Made by a program: the position numbers and the translations under genes. The notes under the pieces were generated by a model. It was not told the origin of the DNA. It ran no database searches and saw only the letters and a list, made by a program, of their open reading frames with translations. A stretch of DNA of 64,000 nt from NCBI RefSeq assembly GCF_003610895.1, contig NZ_MCAS01000008.1, positions 62,001 through 126,000 of the forward strand, read 5' to 3'. Below, one piece after another: positions 9,169 through 17,444 of this stretch. Within the stretch, counting starts at the first letter, position 1; each line of letters begins with the position of its first letter. This DNA is from Paraburkholderia fungorum. Lineage in GTDB: Bacteria; Pseudomonadota; Gammaproteobacteria; Burkholderiales; Burkholderiaceae.

Positions 9169-9567
9169 ATGAAGATCGACTATCTCACTCTTCCGGGACT
9201 GGCTGCCCCGGTGGGTTTTTCCCACGTCACCGTCTCAGGTCCGGGACGTCTCGTTCACGTTTCGGGTCAGGTTTCCAAAGATGCGACGGGCCGCCTGATT
9301 GGTGCAGGTGATCTCGCGCTACAGACCGACCAGGTCTATGCCAATCTTTTCGCCGCGCTTGAGGCGGCAGGCGCCGGTCCCGCCGATGTCGTCAAGGTGG
9401 TGACTTATGTCGTGGATCTCAGCGCCGAGAAAGCCGCTCTTGTGCGCACCGTGCGCAATCGCTTTCTCGGCAGCGGCCCTTATCCCGCCAGCACGCTGGT
9501 CGGCGTCAGTTCGCTGGTAACACCGGAGTTGCTGATCGAAATCGACGCAATGGCTGCGATCGATTGA
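9169..9567 (+). CDS. Rid family protein lacking the RidA catalytic arginine
   Basis: 132 residues, the full length of a YjgF/YER057c/UK114 (Rid) protein. The C-terminal block reads PYPASTLVGVSSLVTPELL; S108 is where RidA enamine/imine deaminases have the substrate-binding Arg (R105 in the model enzyme). Loss of that Arg is a mark of other Rid subfamilies, whose members often sit in catabolic operons, and simple 2-aminoacrylate deaminase activity is doubtful. It is 21 bases after the hydroxyacid dehydrogenase with a GAGAG site, so it is in the same operon. Confidence 0.87.
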   Translation: MKIDYLTLPGLAAPVGFSHVTVSGPGRLVHVSGQVSKDATGRLIGAGDLALQTDQVYANLFAALEAAGAGPADVVKVVTYVVDLSAEKAALVRTVRNRFLGSGPYPASTLVGVSSLVTPELLIEIDAMAAID

Positions 9568-9657
9568 ACGAGCAGACAGGACCGAGCACCCCTGTGCACT
9601 TCGACTCCCTGTGTGTCGGCCAGCGGTGCAAACAATCCAGTTTTTTTAGGGAATACG

Positions 9658-10503
9658 ATGAAACTATCCTCGGTCAGGATTGAAGGCCGACTCACCTGGG
9701 GGATCGTTCGCGGCAACGAGTTCCTCGACGTGGGTCAGGTGATGATTCACCAGTTTGCCGACCTGAAAGCGGCTATCGCGGCAAATCTGGATGGCGTGGC
9801 GCAAGTGTCGGCGCAGGCGCCGTCATATGCTTTGACCTCAGTCGAGTGGTTACCGGTCATCCCCAATCCTCAAAAGATCCTCTGCGTGGGTCTGAACTAT
9901 GAAATGCATCGTAAGGAAACCGGTCGATCCGACGTGGAGCACCCAACGATATTTGTGCGTTTTGCCAGCAGCCAGACGGCGCATCTTGCACCAATGATCA
10001 AGCCGAAGGTGTCGGCCGAATTCGATTACGAGGGTGAGCTTGCGCTTGTGATTGGGAAAGCAGGCCGTTATATCGAACGCGACGAGGCCTTGGCACACGT
10101 TGCGGGATACGCCTGTTACAACGATGGAAGCGTTCGCGACTTTCAGCGGCACACGCATCAGTACACGCCCGGCAAGAATTTTCCTGGTACCGGCGCGTTC
10201 GGGCCGTGGATGATGACCCCCGATGAACTGGGCAAACTATCGAAACTCACCATCGAAACACGTTTGAACGGGGCAGTCGTGCAGTCGGCATGCTTCGATC
10301 AGATGATCTTCGATATTCCCCGGCAGATCGAGTACTGCTCGCAATTCACTTGCCTCGAACCGGGCGACGTAATCCTGACCGGAACGCCCGGTGGCATAGG
10401 CGCCAGGAGAAACCCACCACTCTGGCTGCACGCGGGTGATGTCGTCGAAGTGGAGGTCGAGCGACTTGGAGTCTTGACAAACCGAATCGAAGAAGAAGCT
10501 TGA
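9658..10503 (+). CDS. Fumarylacetoacetate hydrolase (FAH) family protein
   Basis: 281 residues. The FAH domain starts at about 70 (KILCVGLNYEMHRKE) and includes the metal-site segment FDYEGELALVIG, the GKNFPGTGAFGPW block and GTPGGIG near the C-terminus. The family cleaves C-C bonds in acylpyruvates or hydrates and isomerises related oxoacids, using Mg or Mn. The ATG at 9658 follows AGGGA; an upstream GTG at 9613 is unlikely. It is the last enzyme of this operon, 90 bases after the Rid gene, and would process an oxoacid made by the two upstream oxidising and transaminating enzymes. Confidence 0.87.
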   Translation: MKLSSVRIEGRLTWGIVRGNEFLDVGQVMIHQFADLKAAIAANLDGVAQVSAQAPSYALTSVEWLPVIPNPQKILCVGLNYEMHRKETGRSDVEHPTIFVRFASSQTAHLAPMIKPKVSAEFDYEGELALVIGKAGRYIERDEALAHVAGYACYNDGSVRDFQRHTHQYTPGKNFPGTGAFGPWMMTPDELGKLSKLTIETRLNGAVVQSACFDQMIFDIPRQIEYCSQFTCLEPGDVILTGTPGGIGARRNPPLWLHAGDVVEVEVERLGVLTNRIEEEA

Positions 10504-10707
10504 CCGGTTGATGATCATGCAGTTTTCAGTTCTTCATATTAATAAGCATTCCAAATGATAATTTTCAATTTCCAGAAGGAGAACAATCGTTCATAGAAGT
10601 GTTGACGAAAAAACATCGAACGGCCACCAACGCATCGAACAAGACTTGCGCCCGAATTTTGACAAGGGCGACGGCTTACCTATTTCATCGACAGAGGAGT
10701 ATCTAAC

Positions 10708-11835
10708 GTGAAGAATCACCTTCGATCTGGACTCGCAATCGGAGCAATTACCTTTGCGCCGCTCGCATTGGCGCAAAGCTCCGTGACGCTGTATGGAATC
10801 ATCGACAATTCGATCCAATATACCCACAATACCGGCGGTGCTAACAATCAGATCAAGCTGCAATCGGGGCAACTTTCCGTTAGTCAGTGGGGAATCCGGG
10901 GAACGGAAGATCTCGGCGGTGGCCTGAAGGCGGTATTCAACCTGCAGGATGGTTTCAACGTCAATACGGGGAGCATGTCGGGCAGTTTGCTCTTCGGTCG
11001 CAAGGCATACGTTGGCATCGCGAGCGACACGCTCGGTACGATTACGCTCGGACGCCAGTTCGATGTTCTGGACGACCTTGTCATCTCGGTACAAGGCAAC
11101 AATTATCTGGAGTATTTCACCGCACCCGGCGACGTCGATCTGGCCGACTCGTCAATTCACGTGAGCAACGCGGTCAAATGGACAAGCCCCGTATGGTCGG
11201 GACTTCAGGTGGCAGCGATGTATTCGTTGGGCGGTGTGGCGGGAGCAACGGGCTCCGGTTCGACCTATAGCGTTGCGGCAAACTACAACCATGGGCCGCT
11301 GACGATGGCAGCGGGGTTCTATCATGAAGACAACGGCAACGCGACTTATTCGTCACGCGGCACGACCAGCGCCGACAGCATTTTCTTTTCGCCCGTCAAC
11401 GCGGCGTACGCCACGGCGAAGAGCTTCAACATAGCGCGGGCAGGCGCCAGTTACGTCGTGGGCCCGGTTACTTTGGGCGGCTACTATAGTTACTCGGAGT
11501 ATCTGGCAGACGCCAGTTCAAAATTCACGTCCAGCGAGCGCTATAACAACGGATCGGTGTATGCGTTGTGGCAAGTCTCCCCAGCTACGCAGCTCGAGGT
11601 GGGTTACGATTTCCTGAAGTCGCACGGAGATTCGTCGGCCACCTATCATCAGGTCACTATCGCCGCGGACTACGCGCTCAGCAAGCGAACGGATCTCTAC
11701 GCGTCGGCGAGTTATGAACACGCGTCGGGCAGCAACGGTGCGGGCCCGGCTCAAGCGGTGATCGCCGACGCGTATGTGGACGGAGGAACCAGCACGCAAG
11801 AACTGGTAATGGTTGGAATCCGACACCGGTTTTAA
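10708..11835 (+). CDS. Outer-membrane porin, Burkholderia OmpC-like (gram-negative porin family)
   Basis: 375 residues with a signal peptide ending at ALA (about residue 22), 'QSSVTLYGIIDNSIQYTHN' as first beta strand, the PEFLG-like block GRKAYVGIASDTLGTITLGRQ, and a terminal Phe (GIRHRF) needed for assembly by BamA. The start is GTG at 10708 with a strong GAGGAG site. It should form a 16-strand diffusion channel. Following the catabolic genes by 204 bases, it may let their substrate through the outer membrane. A long hairpin at 11859-11906 closes the unit. Confidence 0.92.
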   Translation: MKNHLRSGLAIGAITFAPLALAQSSVTLYGIIDNSIQYTHNTGGANNQIKLQSGQLSVSQWGIRGTEDLGGGLKAVFNLQDGFNVNTGSMSGSLLFGRKAYVGIASDTLGTITLGRQFDVLDDLVISVQGNNYLEYFTAPGDVDLADSSIHVSNAVKWTSPVWSGLQVAAMYSLGGVAGATGSGSTYSVAANYNHGPLTMAAGFYHEDNGNATYSSRGTTSADSIFFSPVNAAYATAKSFNIARAGASYVVGPVTLGGYYSYSEYLADASSKFTSSERYNNGSVYALWQVSPATQLEVGYDFLKSHGDSSATYHQVTIAADYALSKRTDLYASASYEHASGSNGAGPAQAVIADAYVDGGTSTQELVMVGIRHRF

Positions 11836-11858
11836 TCGTTCCTGCTCCACATCAATCT

Positions 11859-11906
11859 GAGACTGCTCCATCCCGCAACCGGTTTCAAGCGGGATGGAAC
11901 AGTCTC
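11859..11906. terminator. Terminator-like hairpin after the porin gene
   Basis: An 18-base arm starting GAGACTGC at 11859-11876 is complementary, with one mismatch, to 11889-11906 across a 12-base loop, and is followed by TTCTTCTATT. It stands between the convergent porin and monooxygenase genes and may stop transcription from both sides, better on the plus strand. Confidence 0.75.
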
Positions 11907-11952
11907 TTCTTCTATTCACGCAGGCTCGCACACACCATTGCAAGCACGTTCT

Positions 11953-13500
11953 TTATGTCGGACGTCCAGTTGAGAATGACGATCCTGATTGACTGACGAC
12001 ATGCCGTTCTTCATCGAGCAGGCTGACATCGTATCCGTCCGTCGAAAACTTACCGTTTTCGCGCCTGAACTGACTCATGAAGTCTGGCCAGAGCGTAGTG
12101 AGCTTGCCGCTCGTTGGATGCAAATACCAACTGCTGCACCCACCCTCCACCCAGACAGATCCGTTTGCCCTCTCGTAGATACTCTGGACGTAACGCTCCT
12201 GAGTTTCGGCTTGCGGTTCAAGCATCGCGCGCTTGTTCAATGCGAATCCCACCGCCTCCTCGATGTAGCGAACCTGCGTTTCAACCATGTAAATGATCGA
12301 ACCGGCGCCCAAACCGGTATTCGGCCCAAGCATGACAAAGAGATTGGGAAAGCCTGCCACGGTCGTGCAGGCAAACGCTTGCCCGCCGCCATGCCATGCA
12401 TCCGCAAGCGGAAGCTGGTTCTTGCCAAAAATCCTTTGGGCAATCGGCAGGTCGGCGGCTTCAAACCCCGTCGCCACAACCAGCAGGTCCAGATCGACGC
12501 GCCGGCCGTCCCGAAGAACGACGCCCGACGGCTCTACTCTCACGATGCCCGCCGTTTCCAGCGAAACGTGATCTTGCGTCAACGCGGGATAGTAGTCGTT
12601 GGAAATCAGGATCCGCTTGCAGCCTATCGCATAGTCCGGCGTCAATTTCTTCTTGAGTTCGGGATTCAGTATTTGCGCGTCAAGATGCTGGCGAGCCGTT
12701 CGCGTTATCTGATCGATGAAGGCTGGAACACGGCGCCGCTGAGGAAATCGACTCTCATTTCCCCAGAAAAGTTCATCGCGCAACGCTTGAGCTGAGTCCG
12801 GGAAACGCGCAAACATGCCGCGTTCGGCTTTCGTGTATTCATAGTCCTGACGAGGAATGATGTAAGGCGCTGAGCGCTGGAAAACAGTGAGATGCTGAAC
12901 CGTTTTTTCCAGTTCCGGAACGATCTGAATCGCGGATGCTCCCGTGCCGATAACACCCACGCGTTTTCCCGCGTAGTCATATGAGTGCTTCCACCGAGCA
13001 GAATGAAACAATTCGCCTTCGAAACCTTCCAACCCCTCGATACTCGGAAATGACGGATCGGACAGATGTCCCGCAGCCGAAATCAGCGCTGACGCGTAAT
13101 AGACGGTCGTATTTGTCTCGATCTTCCACAATTTCCGCGCCTCGATCCAGTCGGCACGCAAGACCTCCTCGCCAAACCGTATGTATGGCAGGAGATTCTC
13201 TTCCTTCGCCGTCGCACGAAGGTATTCGAGAATTTCCGGCTGCTGGGCGTAAACGCGCGTCCATTTCGGATTCGGACGGAATGAATACGAGTACAGGTGC
13301 GACTGGATATCGCATGCCGCGCCGGGGTACGTATTGTCGCGCCAGGTCCCGCCCACGTCGTGCGCGCGTTCCAGCACGACAAAATTGACGCCTTGCTTGC
13401 GTTGCAAAGCCGTCGCCATTCCCAACCCGGAAAATCCGCTTCCGATAATTACTACGTCGACAGAAACAGCCGAGTCTTTGAAGTCTGTTGCTTGGTTCAT
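11953..13500 (-). CDS. Baeyer-Villiger-type flavin monooxygenase
   Basis: 515 residues. The FAD site is GSGFSG at 20-25, the BVMO fingerprint F160-x-G162-x3-H166-x3-W170 is present, and the NADPH site is GTGASA at 185-190. A late ATGFE motif is also present. Such enzymes insert oxygen next to a ketone to give an ester or lactone. The ATG at 13500 has an AGGGAA site; a longer frame to 13575 runs into the neighbour. The gene is 16 bases after the alpha/beta hydrolase stop, and a BVMO plus an ester hydrolase is the usual pair for ketone degradation. The last base of the fingerprint differs from classic W-P/D, so substrate class is open. Confidence 0.9.
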   Translation of the reverse strand: MNQATDFKDSAVSVDVVIIGSGFSGLGMATALQRKQGVNFVVLERAHDVGGTWRDNTYPGAACDIQSHLYSYSFRPNPKWTRVYAQQPEILEYLRATAKEENLLPYIRFGEEVLRADWIEARKLWKIETNTTVYYASALISAAGHLSDPSFPSIEGLEGFEGELFHSARWKHSYDYAGKRVGVIGTGASAIQIVPELEKTVQHLTVFQRSAPYIIPRQDYEYTKAERGMFARFPDSAQALRDELFWGNESRFPQRRRVPAFIDQITRTARQHLDAQILNPELKKKLTPDYAIGCKRILISNDYYPALTQDHVSLETAGIVRVEPSGVVLRDGRRVDLDLLVVATGFEAADLPIAQRIFGKNQLPLADAWHGGGQAFACTTVAGFPNLFVMLGPNTGLGAGSIIYMVETQVRYIEEAVGFALNKRAMLEPQAETQERYVQSIYERANGSVWVEGGCSSWYLHPTSGKLTTLWPDFMSQFRRENGKFSTDGYDVSLLDEERHVVSQSGSSFSTGRPT

Positions 13501-13516
13501 CGTGGTTCCCTGCAAT

Positions 13517-14437
13517 TCAGGCGTGGTTATTGAGCAAGATGGTCCCGGGCAATTCCGCCTCGGGGTCTTTGACAAACGTGTCGATCATGGTGAACAACTC
13601 GGACGGACGCTCGACAACAACACCGTGTCCCGCATCGATTTGCGCAAAGCGGCTGTTTTCGATCGCGCCAAACAGCAATCGTGAATGCCTAAGCGGAACC
13701 ATCTGATCGAACGTACATCCCACAATCAGCGTGGGCGAGCTGATTTTCTCGACCTGTTCGGTGATGTCTACTGTCCGGTTGAAACGCATCTTCGCCGCTC
13801 GATCCGGACCGTTTCGAATGCTCCCGATCATGGCGTCAATTTCGGCTGACGTTTTCGAATTGATGAATTGCTGACTGAATTGACTCAGAAACGAAAATGT
13901 CGCCAACGAGGCATGCTGGGCCTCATGGAGATCACGCCACACATCGTTACGCAGAAGTTGATGGCGATCCGTTTTCAGCCATCCAGCGACGAGCGTTAGA
14001 GACGCCACCGTGGACGGGCGCATTGCCGCGATCTGCGCCGCAATCACCGCGCCAAACGAATACCCCACGATATGTACGGGCCGATTGAATGAAGTCGCTT
14101 CAATGACCGCGTTGGCCTGTTCGATATATCCGCCATTCGTGTCGTCTTCCATGTCGACGAAATCGAATGCAACCACCCGGTGGCGCATGGCGAGCATCGG
14201 GAACAACGCCCAGAAGTTGAGCGCAGCCGAGCCGCCGGTGCCATGCATCAAAACGATCGTATCCGTTTTTTTTCGCGACGGATCGGAATCGTAACAACGT
14301 ATGGAATGCTTACCAATGTTTATCTGGAATTCGGAAAGAACTGGATGAAGTTGCACGCTAGCCTCTTTTAAAAAATCCTGTAATCGCGAATGGGTTGTCT
14401 CCGACCTATTCGCGGTCTCCATGCCCCTGCTACCCAT
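13517..14437 (-). CDS. Alpha/beta hydrolase
   Basis: 306 residues. Oxyanion segment HGTG at 65-68, nucleophile S127 in GYSFG, likely acid D244 and catalytic H271 (DAGHG) make a complete triad. No signal peptide, so cytoplasmic. It immediately precedes the monooxygenase and should cleave the ester or lactone that enzyme forms. ATGs at 14437 and 14422 are both possible; neither has an ideal ribosome site. A promoter with a dyad at 14492-14531 lies just upstream. Confidence 0.85.
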   Translation of the reverse strand: MGSRGMETANRSETTHSRLQDFLKEASVQLHPVLSEFQINIGKHSIRCYDSDPSRKKTDTIVLMHGTGGSAALNFWALFPMLAMRHRVVAFDFVDMEDDTNGGYIEQANAVIEATSFNRPVHIVGYSFGAVIAAQIAAMRPSTVASLTLVAGWLKTDRHQLLRNDVWRDLHEAQHASLATFSFLSQFSQQFINSKTSAEIDAMIGSIRNGPDRAAKMRFNRTVDITEQVEKISSPTLIVGCTFDQMVPLRHSRLLFGAIENSRFAQIDAGHGVVVERPSELFTMIDTFVKDPEAELPGTILLNNHA

Positions 14438-14491
14438 TGCCCGACGCCGTTACCAAGCCGGGCGCGAAAATTGTTCCACCATCAAAAATGA

Positions 14492-14503
14492 TGAGTACAC
14501 TCA
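14492..14503. promoter_or_regulatory. Candidate MarR operator
   Basis: TGAGTACACTCA has 5-base inverted arms (TGAGT/ACTCA). It begins 2 bases downstream of the minus-strand -10 box at 14506-14511, so a bound protein would cover the start point of the hydrolase-monooxygenase transcript. The upstream MarR-family gene is the obvious candidate (inference). Confidence 0.5.
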
Positions 14504-14505
14504 AG

Positions 14506-14531
14506 ATTATCACACTCGAACGTCGTGTCAA
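14506..14531 (-). promoter_or_regulatory. Promoter of the hydrolase-monooxygenase operon
   Basis: On the minus strand TTGACA (14531-14526) is followed 14 bases later by GATAAT (14511-14506). The spacing is short, but GATAAT is preceded by TGT, giving an extended -10 (TGnGATAAT), which can compensate. The leader to the ATG at 14437 would be about 60 bases. Confidence 0.5.
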
Positions 14532-14875
14532 CAGGCATGTGAATGGCACGCGAGACAGCGTTCGAGTTCCGGCTAGCCTCTGGACGTTCTTATCCGTTCC
14601 TCGTACGGACAAACCGGAGGCGTGTGTCAGTGTGGAGGCAGCAAGACGCGTGCGTTCAACGGATAGCGCTACGCACCATGTTTCCGAGCGTGTGCCGCCC
14701 GCGGTTCAGAGCTGAACCGCGGATTCATCAGAGCGGTGAAATGAATGACAGGAAGCGGGGATTAACCAGGAGATTTTCTATATTTTTTATCGAACATCCT
14801 GATCGATGAAATGCGGTTCGCGACAAGGTCGCAACCGCTCAATGGATCTAAGCGCCCCGCAGCAGCGGTTTCTAC

Positions 14876-15370
14876 TTACAAATCTTCATCGTTTCTGGAT
14901 CGGCCCCAAGGACGTCGCTCGGGACCGCCCAGGATTTCATCCGACTTGCCTTGCACGATGATGGAGATCAGCTCCAGTACCGTCTTCTTCTGCTCACGCG
15001 TCAAACCGGAAAGTAGTTCCTTCCTGGCAGCGTCAGCCAGCGGACGCGCGTCAACCAACACTGCCTCGCCTTCGGACGTCAGTCGAAGCACTTTCTTTCG
15101 GCGATCGATCCGGCCCGGTACACGAATCAGCAAGCCTTTTTGCTCCAATCGCCCAGCAACGTCAGTCACGGTGGATTGGTCAAGAAACGCGCGCCGTGCT
15201 GTCGAAACCTGATCGATACCTGGCTCCTCATGCACAATGCGGAGAATCGTGAACTGCATGGGCGTGATGCCGAGCGGTTCCAGCTTCTCGAGGAAGAGCA
15301 TGACGGATATCTGCTGCAAGCGCCTGATCAGAAAGCCCGGATTTTCCTGATCTTTCGTGTTAGTCGCCAT
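14876..15370 (-). CDS. MarR family transcriptional regulator
   Basis: 164 residues with a winged helix: recognition region around DQVSTARRAFLDQSTVTDVAGRL and the wing with the family's basic signature DRRKKVLRLT. Long N- and C-terminal helices serve dimerisation. MarR proteins usually repress neighbouring genes until an aromatic or other small ligand binds. The ATG at 15370 is preferred over codons further up because a TATAAT box on the minus strand (15406-15401) would place transcription start near 15394. The next genes in the same direction are the hydrolase and monooxygenase. Confidence 0.85.
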   Translation of the reverse strand: MATNTKDQENPGFLIRRLQQISVMLFLEKLEPLGITPMQFTILRIVHEEPGIDQVSTARRAFLDQSTVTDVAGRLEQKGLLIRVPGRIDRRKKVLRLTSEGEAVLVDARPLADAARKELLSGLTREQKKTVLELISIIVQGKSDEILGGPERRPWGRSRNDEDL

Positions 15371-15633
15371 ACTGGACAGGGGATTGAAATTGAGGGGGCG
15401 ATTATACATTGGGCTGCCGAAACTCCGCCGCCGCACACCGCCCCGGCAAACAATCACAACCTCCGTAGATCGCGTTGCACCCGCGAACGCGTCGGCCTGC
15501 AAAGTTCCCCTGAATTCCTTCAGACGAGCCTGTCTGTGGATATCGACGTGTTAGCGGAGGAGAGCTGACTCCAACAGTGGTCCGCAAAGCCCTGCCCGAC
15601 CACGGTCTACCGATACTGCACGATCAAAGGCCG

Positions 15634-15924
15634 CTACGCGGACTCGAAATCACGATGACGATCGAAACATGGGTACTTGCCACCGTCAGTCTGTACGCAT
15701 GCAGTCGCCAGCCCAATCCGTTTTTCGCCCACTTCGCGCCAGTCAACGGCTATGTACAGTGCGTTATTCGGGACGCTGATTCGAACCGCATATTGATTCG
15801 TGGTCTCCTGCATTCGGGCACATCCCCAATACTCTGAGGCGACAATCGCCCCCTCTTGCCACGGCATATCCGACGTCATCGACTGCTCAAGCGATACCGA
15901 ATCGCTTTCCCGGACGACGTCCAT
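15634..15924 (-). CDS. Small hypothetical protein, doubtful
   Basis: 96 codons. Composition is protein-like (ALYIAVDWREVGEKRIGLAT), and frames on the other strand are poorer, but there is no ribosome site and no recognised family. A shorter start at 15876 is possible. It lies in the 15371-16032 stretch between the MarR gene and the first lipoprotein gene, which otherwise shows nothing clear. Confidence 0.3.
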   Translation of the reverse strand: MDVVRESDSVSLEQSMTSDMPWQEGAIVASEYWGCARMQETTNQYAVRISVPNNALYIAVDWREVGEKRIGLATACVQTDGGKYPCFDRHRDFESA

Positions 15925-16032
15925 ATAGTCGCTCAGCGACGCGACGCGAGTAAAAGGCTATGCAATCGAAGCGCAGCGGGCTTCCGTCCGTTGCCATGCG
16001 GGCAGCGTATCAGGGCGACGGAGAGCTCACGT

Positions 16033-16617
16033 CTACTTGTTCATCCGCTGCCGCTGGCGTTGTTGGTCCGCCAGTATGGATGCCATTTCCTGAAGGGCTT
16101 TGGGAACTGAGCCCTGGTAGTTCTGTGCGACGCCCGGTTGGCAGAGATTTTGTCCATTGAGGGCAATACAAGGGTCCGAGTCTCCCTTCTGAATCCACGC
16201 CCCTTTAGACCAGGAATTCGCGGCCAAACCGGCTGTGCCGGAACGCATCTGCGCGTCCAGCATTTCATGGTTCAGTGCATCGTATTTCTGTATCCATGCC
16301 TGCGCTCTCGCCTGATCCTGCGCGGCCACGATGGCTTGTGCTTCGGGCATCATTCTCGCCATCTGAATGTCCAGATCGACCACTTTCTGAGGCGACGACC
16401 CATCCTTCACTGCGGCCCTGTCGTTGTTGATTCTTCTTGCCCAGAGGGGGTCGGAGATATTGTCGGTCGGGTCGGTATCACTCTCATGTACAAAACTGTC
16501 CCGGTGCGAATAGACCAGCCCGTTTCGCGCCATATCTTCACAACCTGCCAACATGGTCGCCGCCAGCAGAAAGGCTGAGACTCCAATGAGCCTGCCCGTG
16601 TTCTGAGATGTCCGCAT
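16033..16617 (-). CDS. Predicted outer-membrane or periplasmic lipoprotein
   Basis: 194 residues with a type II signal: MRTSQN..., a hydrophobic core and lipobox LAGC at about 24-27. The mature part is rich in Ala, Gln and Asp with helical stretches (EAQAIVAAQDQARAQAWIQK) and two late cysteines (DPCIALNGQNLCQPG) that could pair. The ATG at 16617 has a GAGAG site; the frame stays open to 16845 without a better start. No family recognised. It belongs to a group of three small lipoproteins around the first AraC gene. Confidence 0.7.
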   Translation of the reverse strand: MRTSQNTGRLIGVSAFLLAATMLAGCEDMARNGLVYSHRDSFVHESDTDPTDNISDPLWARRINNDRAAVKDGSSPQKVVDLDIQMARMMPEAQAIVAAQDQARAQAWIQKYDALNHEMLDAQMRSGTAGLAANSWSKGAWIQKGDSDPCIALNGQNLCQPGVAQNYQGSVPKALQEMASILADQQRQRQRMNK

Positions 16618-16880
16618 TCGAAGCTCTCTCGCCGGATGATCGGTCGCAGTTTGATACATTCCACTCTCCGTAAGGTCCGCGGATTGTTCGACGAACGCCT
16701 GCGTGTCATGGCATGCATCGACGCGGTGTTCGCAACCTTCACCAGGGCATGTCAGGCGCCCTGAATCGCACCGGCATCCACAATTCCCGGTTCGCCTCAA
16801 TACCCCATCACCGCGAGCGCGAAGACAACGCGAATATCCATTCATTTTTAAATATCAAAACATCCTTTTTGCCTCGTCCG

Positions 16881-17384
16881 TCAAGGAGCCTTGGGACTAT
16901 GATAAAAGCTGCGGCATCCGTTTTGCAGGAATTTCGTTTTTGTTTCAAAATGAGTGATGATTCCTTTGGCATCCACATTAATTATCATCGTACATTCCAT
17001 TGTGTCCGTATGCTCCTCATACTGATTTTCGGTAACCAACGTCCCCCCGGGCGCCCCGCCGGCCACCCACTGAGTATTGGTGCCGGTTAACAGGCCATAG
17101 CTGTAGTTTTGCCCAAAAGGCCATATGTAGACGCTCGTTCCATCCTCGGCGTGCTTCACCCCACCGGTAGGCTTGCCCCATTTTGCCAAGGCCTCACTAA
17201 TCGGGCGGCCGGTCCAGCGACTATTGGCGATAGCTTCCTGCACCGAGATCAAATGCCCATCTGCTGCGCAGCCGGACAAAATCAGAAAACTCCCACCCGC
17301 AAGGGCAATCGTCAAACCGCGTAAAATAGTATTTCTCTTGAAAACATCAAGAATAAAGAATCTCAATCTGAACATGGCACTCAT
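16881..17384 (-). CDS. Small lipoprotein, BamE/SmpA-like pattern
   Basis: 167 residues. Lipobox LSGC ends at about residue 39 after a long basic N-region. The mature part has 'EALAKWGKPTG' followed by tyrosine-rich strands, reminiscent of the helix-helix-beta layout of BamE/OmlA-type lipoproteins, but similarity is only in pattern. The GGAAGG site before the ATG at 17384 is strong. The gene is on the same strand as the AraC gene ending 60 bases upstream. Confidence 0.72.
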   Translation of the reverse strand: MSAMFRLRFFILDVFKRNTILRGLTIALAGGSFLILSGCAADGHLISVQEAIANSRWTGRPISEALAKWGKPTGGVKHAEDGTSVYIWPFGQNYSYGLLTGTNTQWVAGGAPGGTLVTENQYEEHTDTMECTMIINVDAKGIITHFETKTKFLQNGCRSFYHSPKAP

Positions 17385-17444
17385 TGCCTTCCTTCCTCAT
17401 CAACATATCTTGTGAAATTAATAAGAAGAACACATCAACGTCCG

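Larger units (their letters stand above)
14438..14875. other. Intergenic region between the hydrolase and the MarR gene
   Basis: 438 bases. The hydrolase-proximal part holds the promoter and operator described separately. The rest, about 14540-14875, shows short frames only, none with a ribosome site or recognisable product. Confidence 0.6.
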
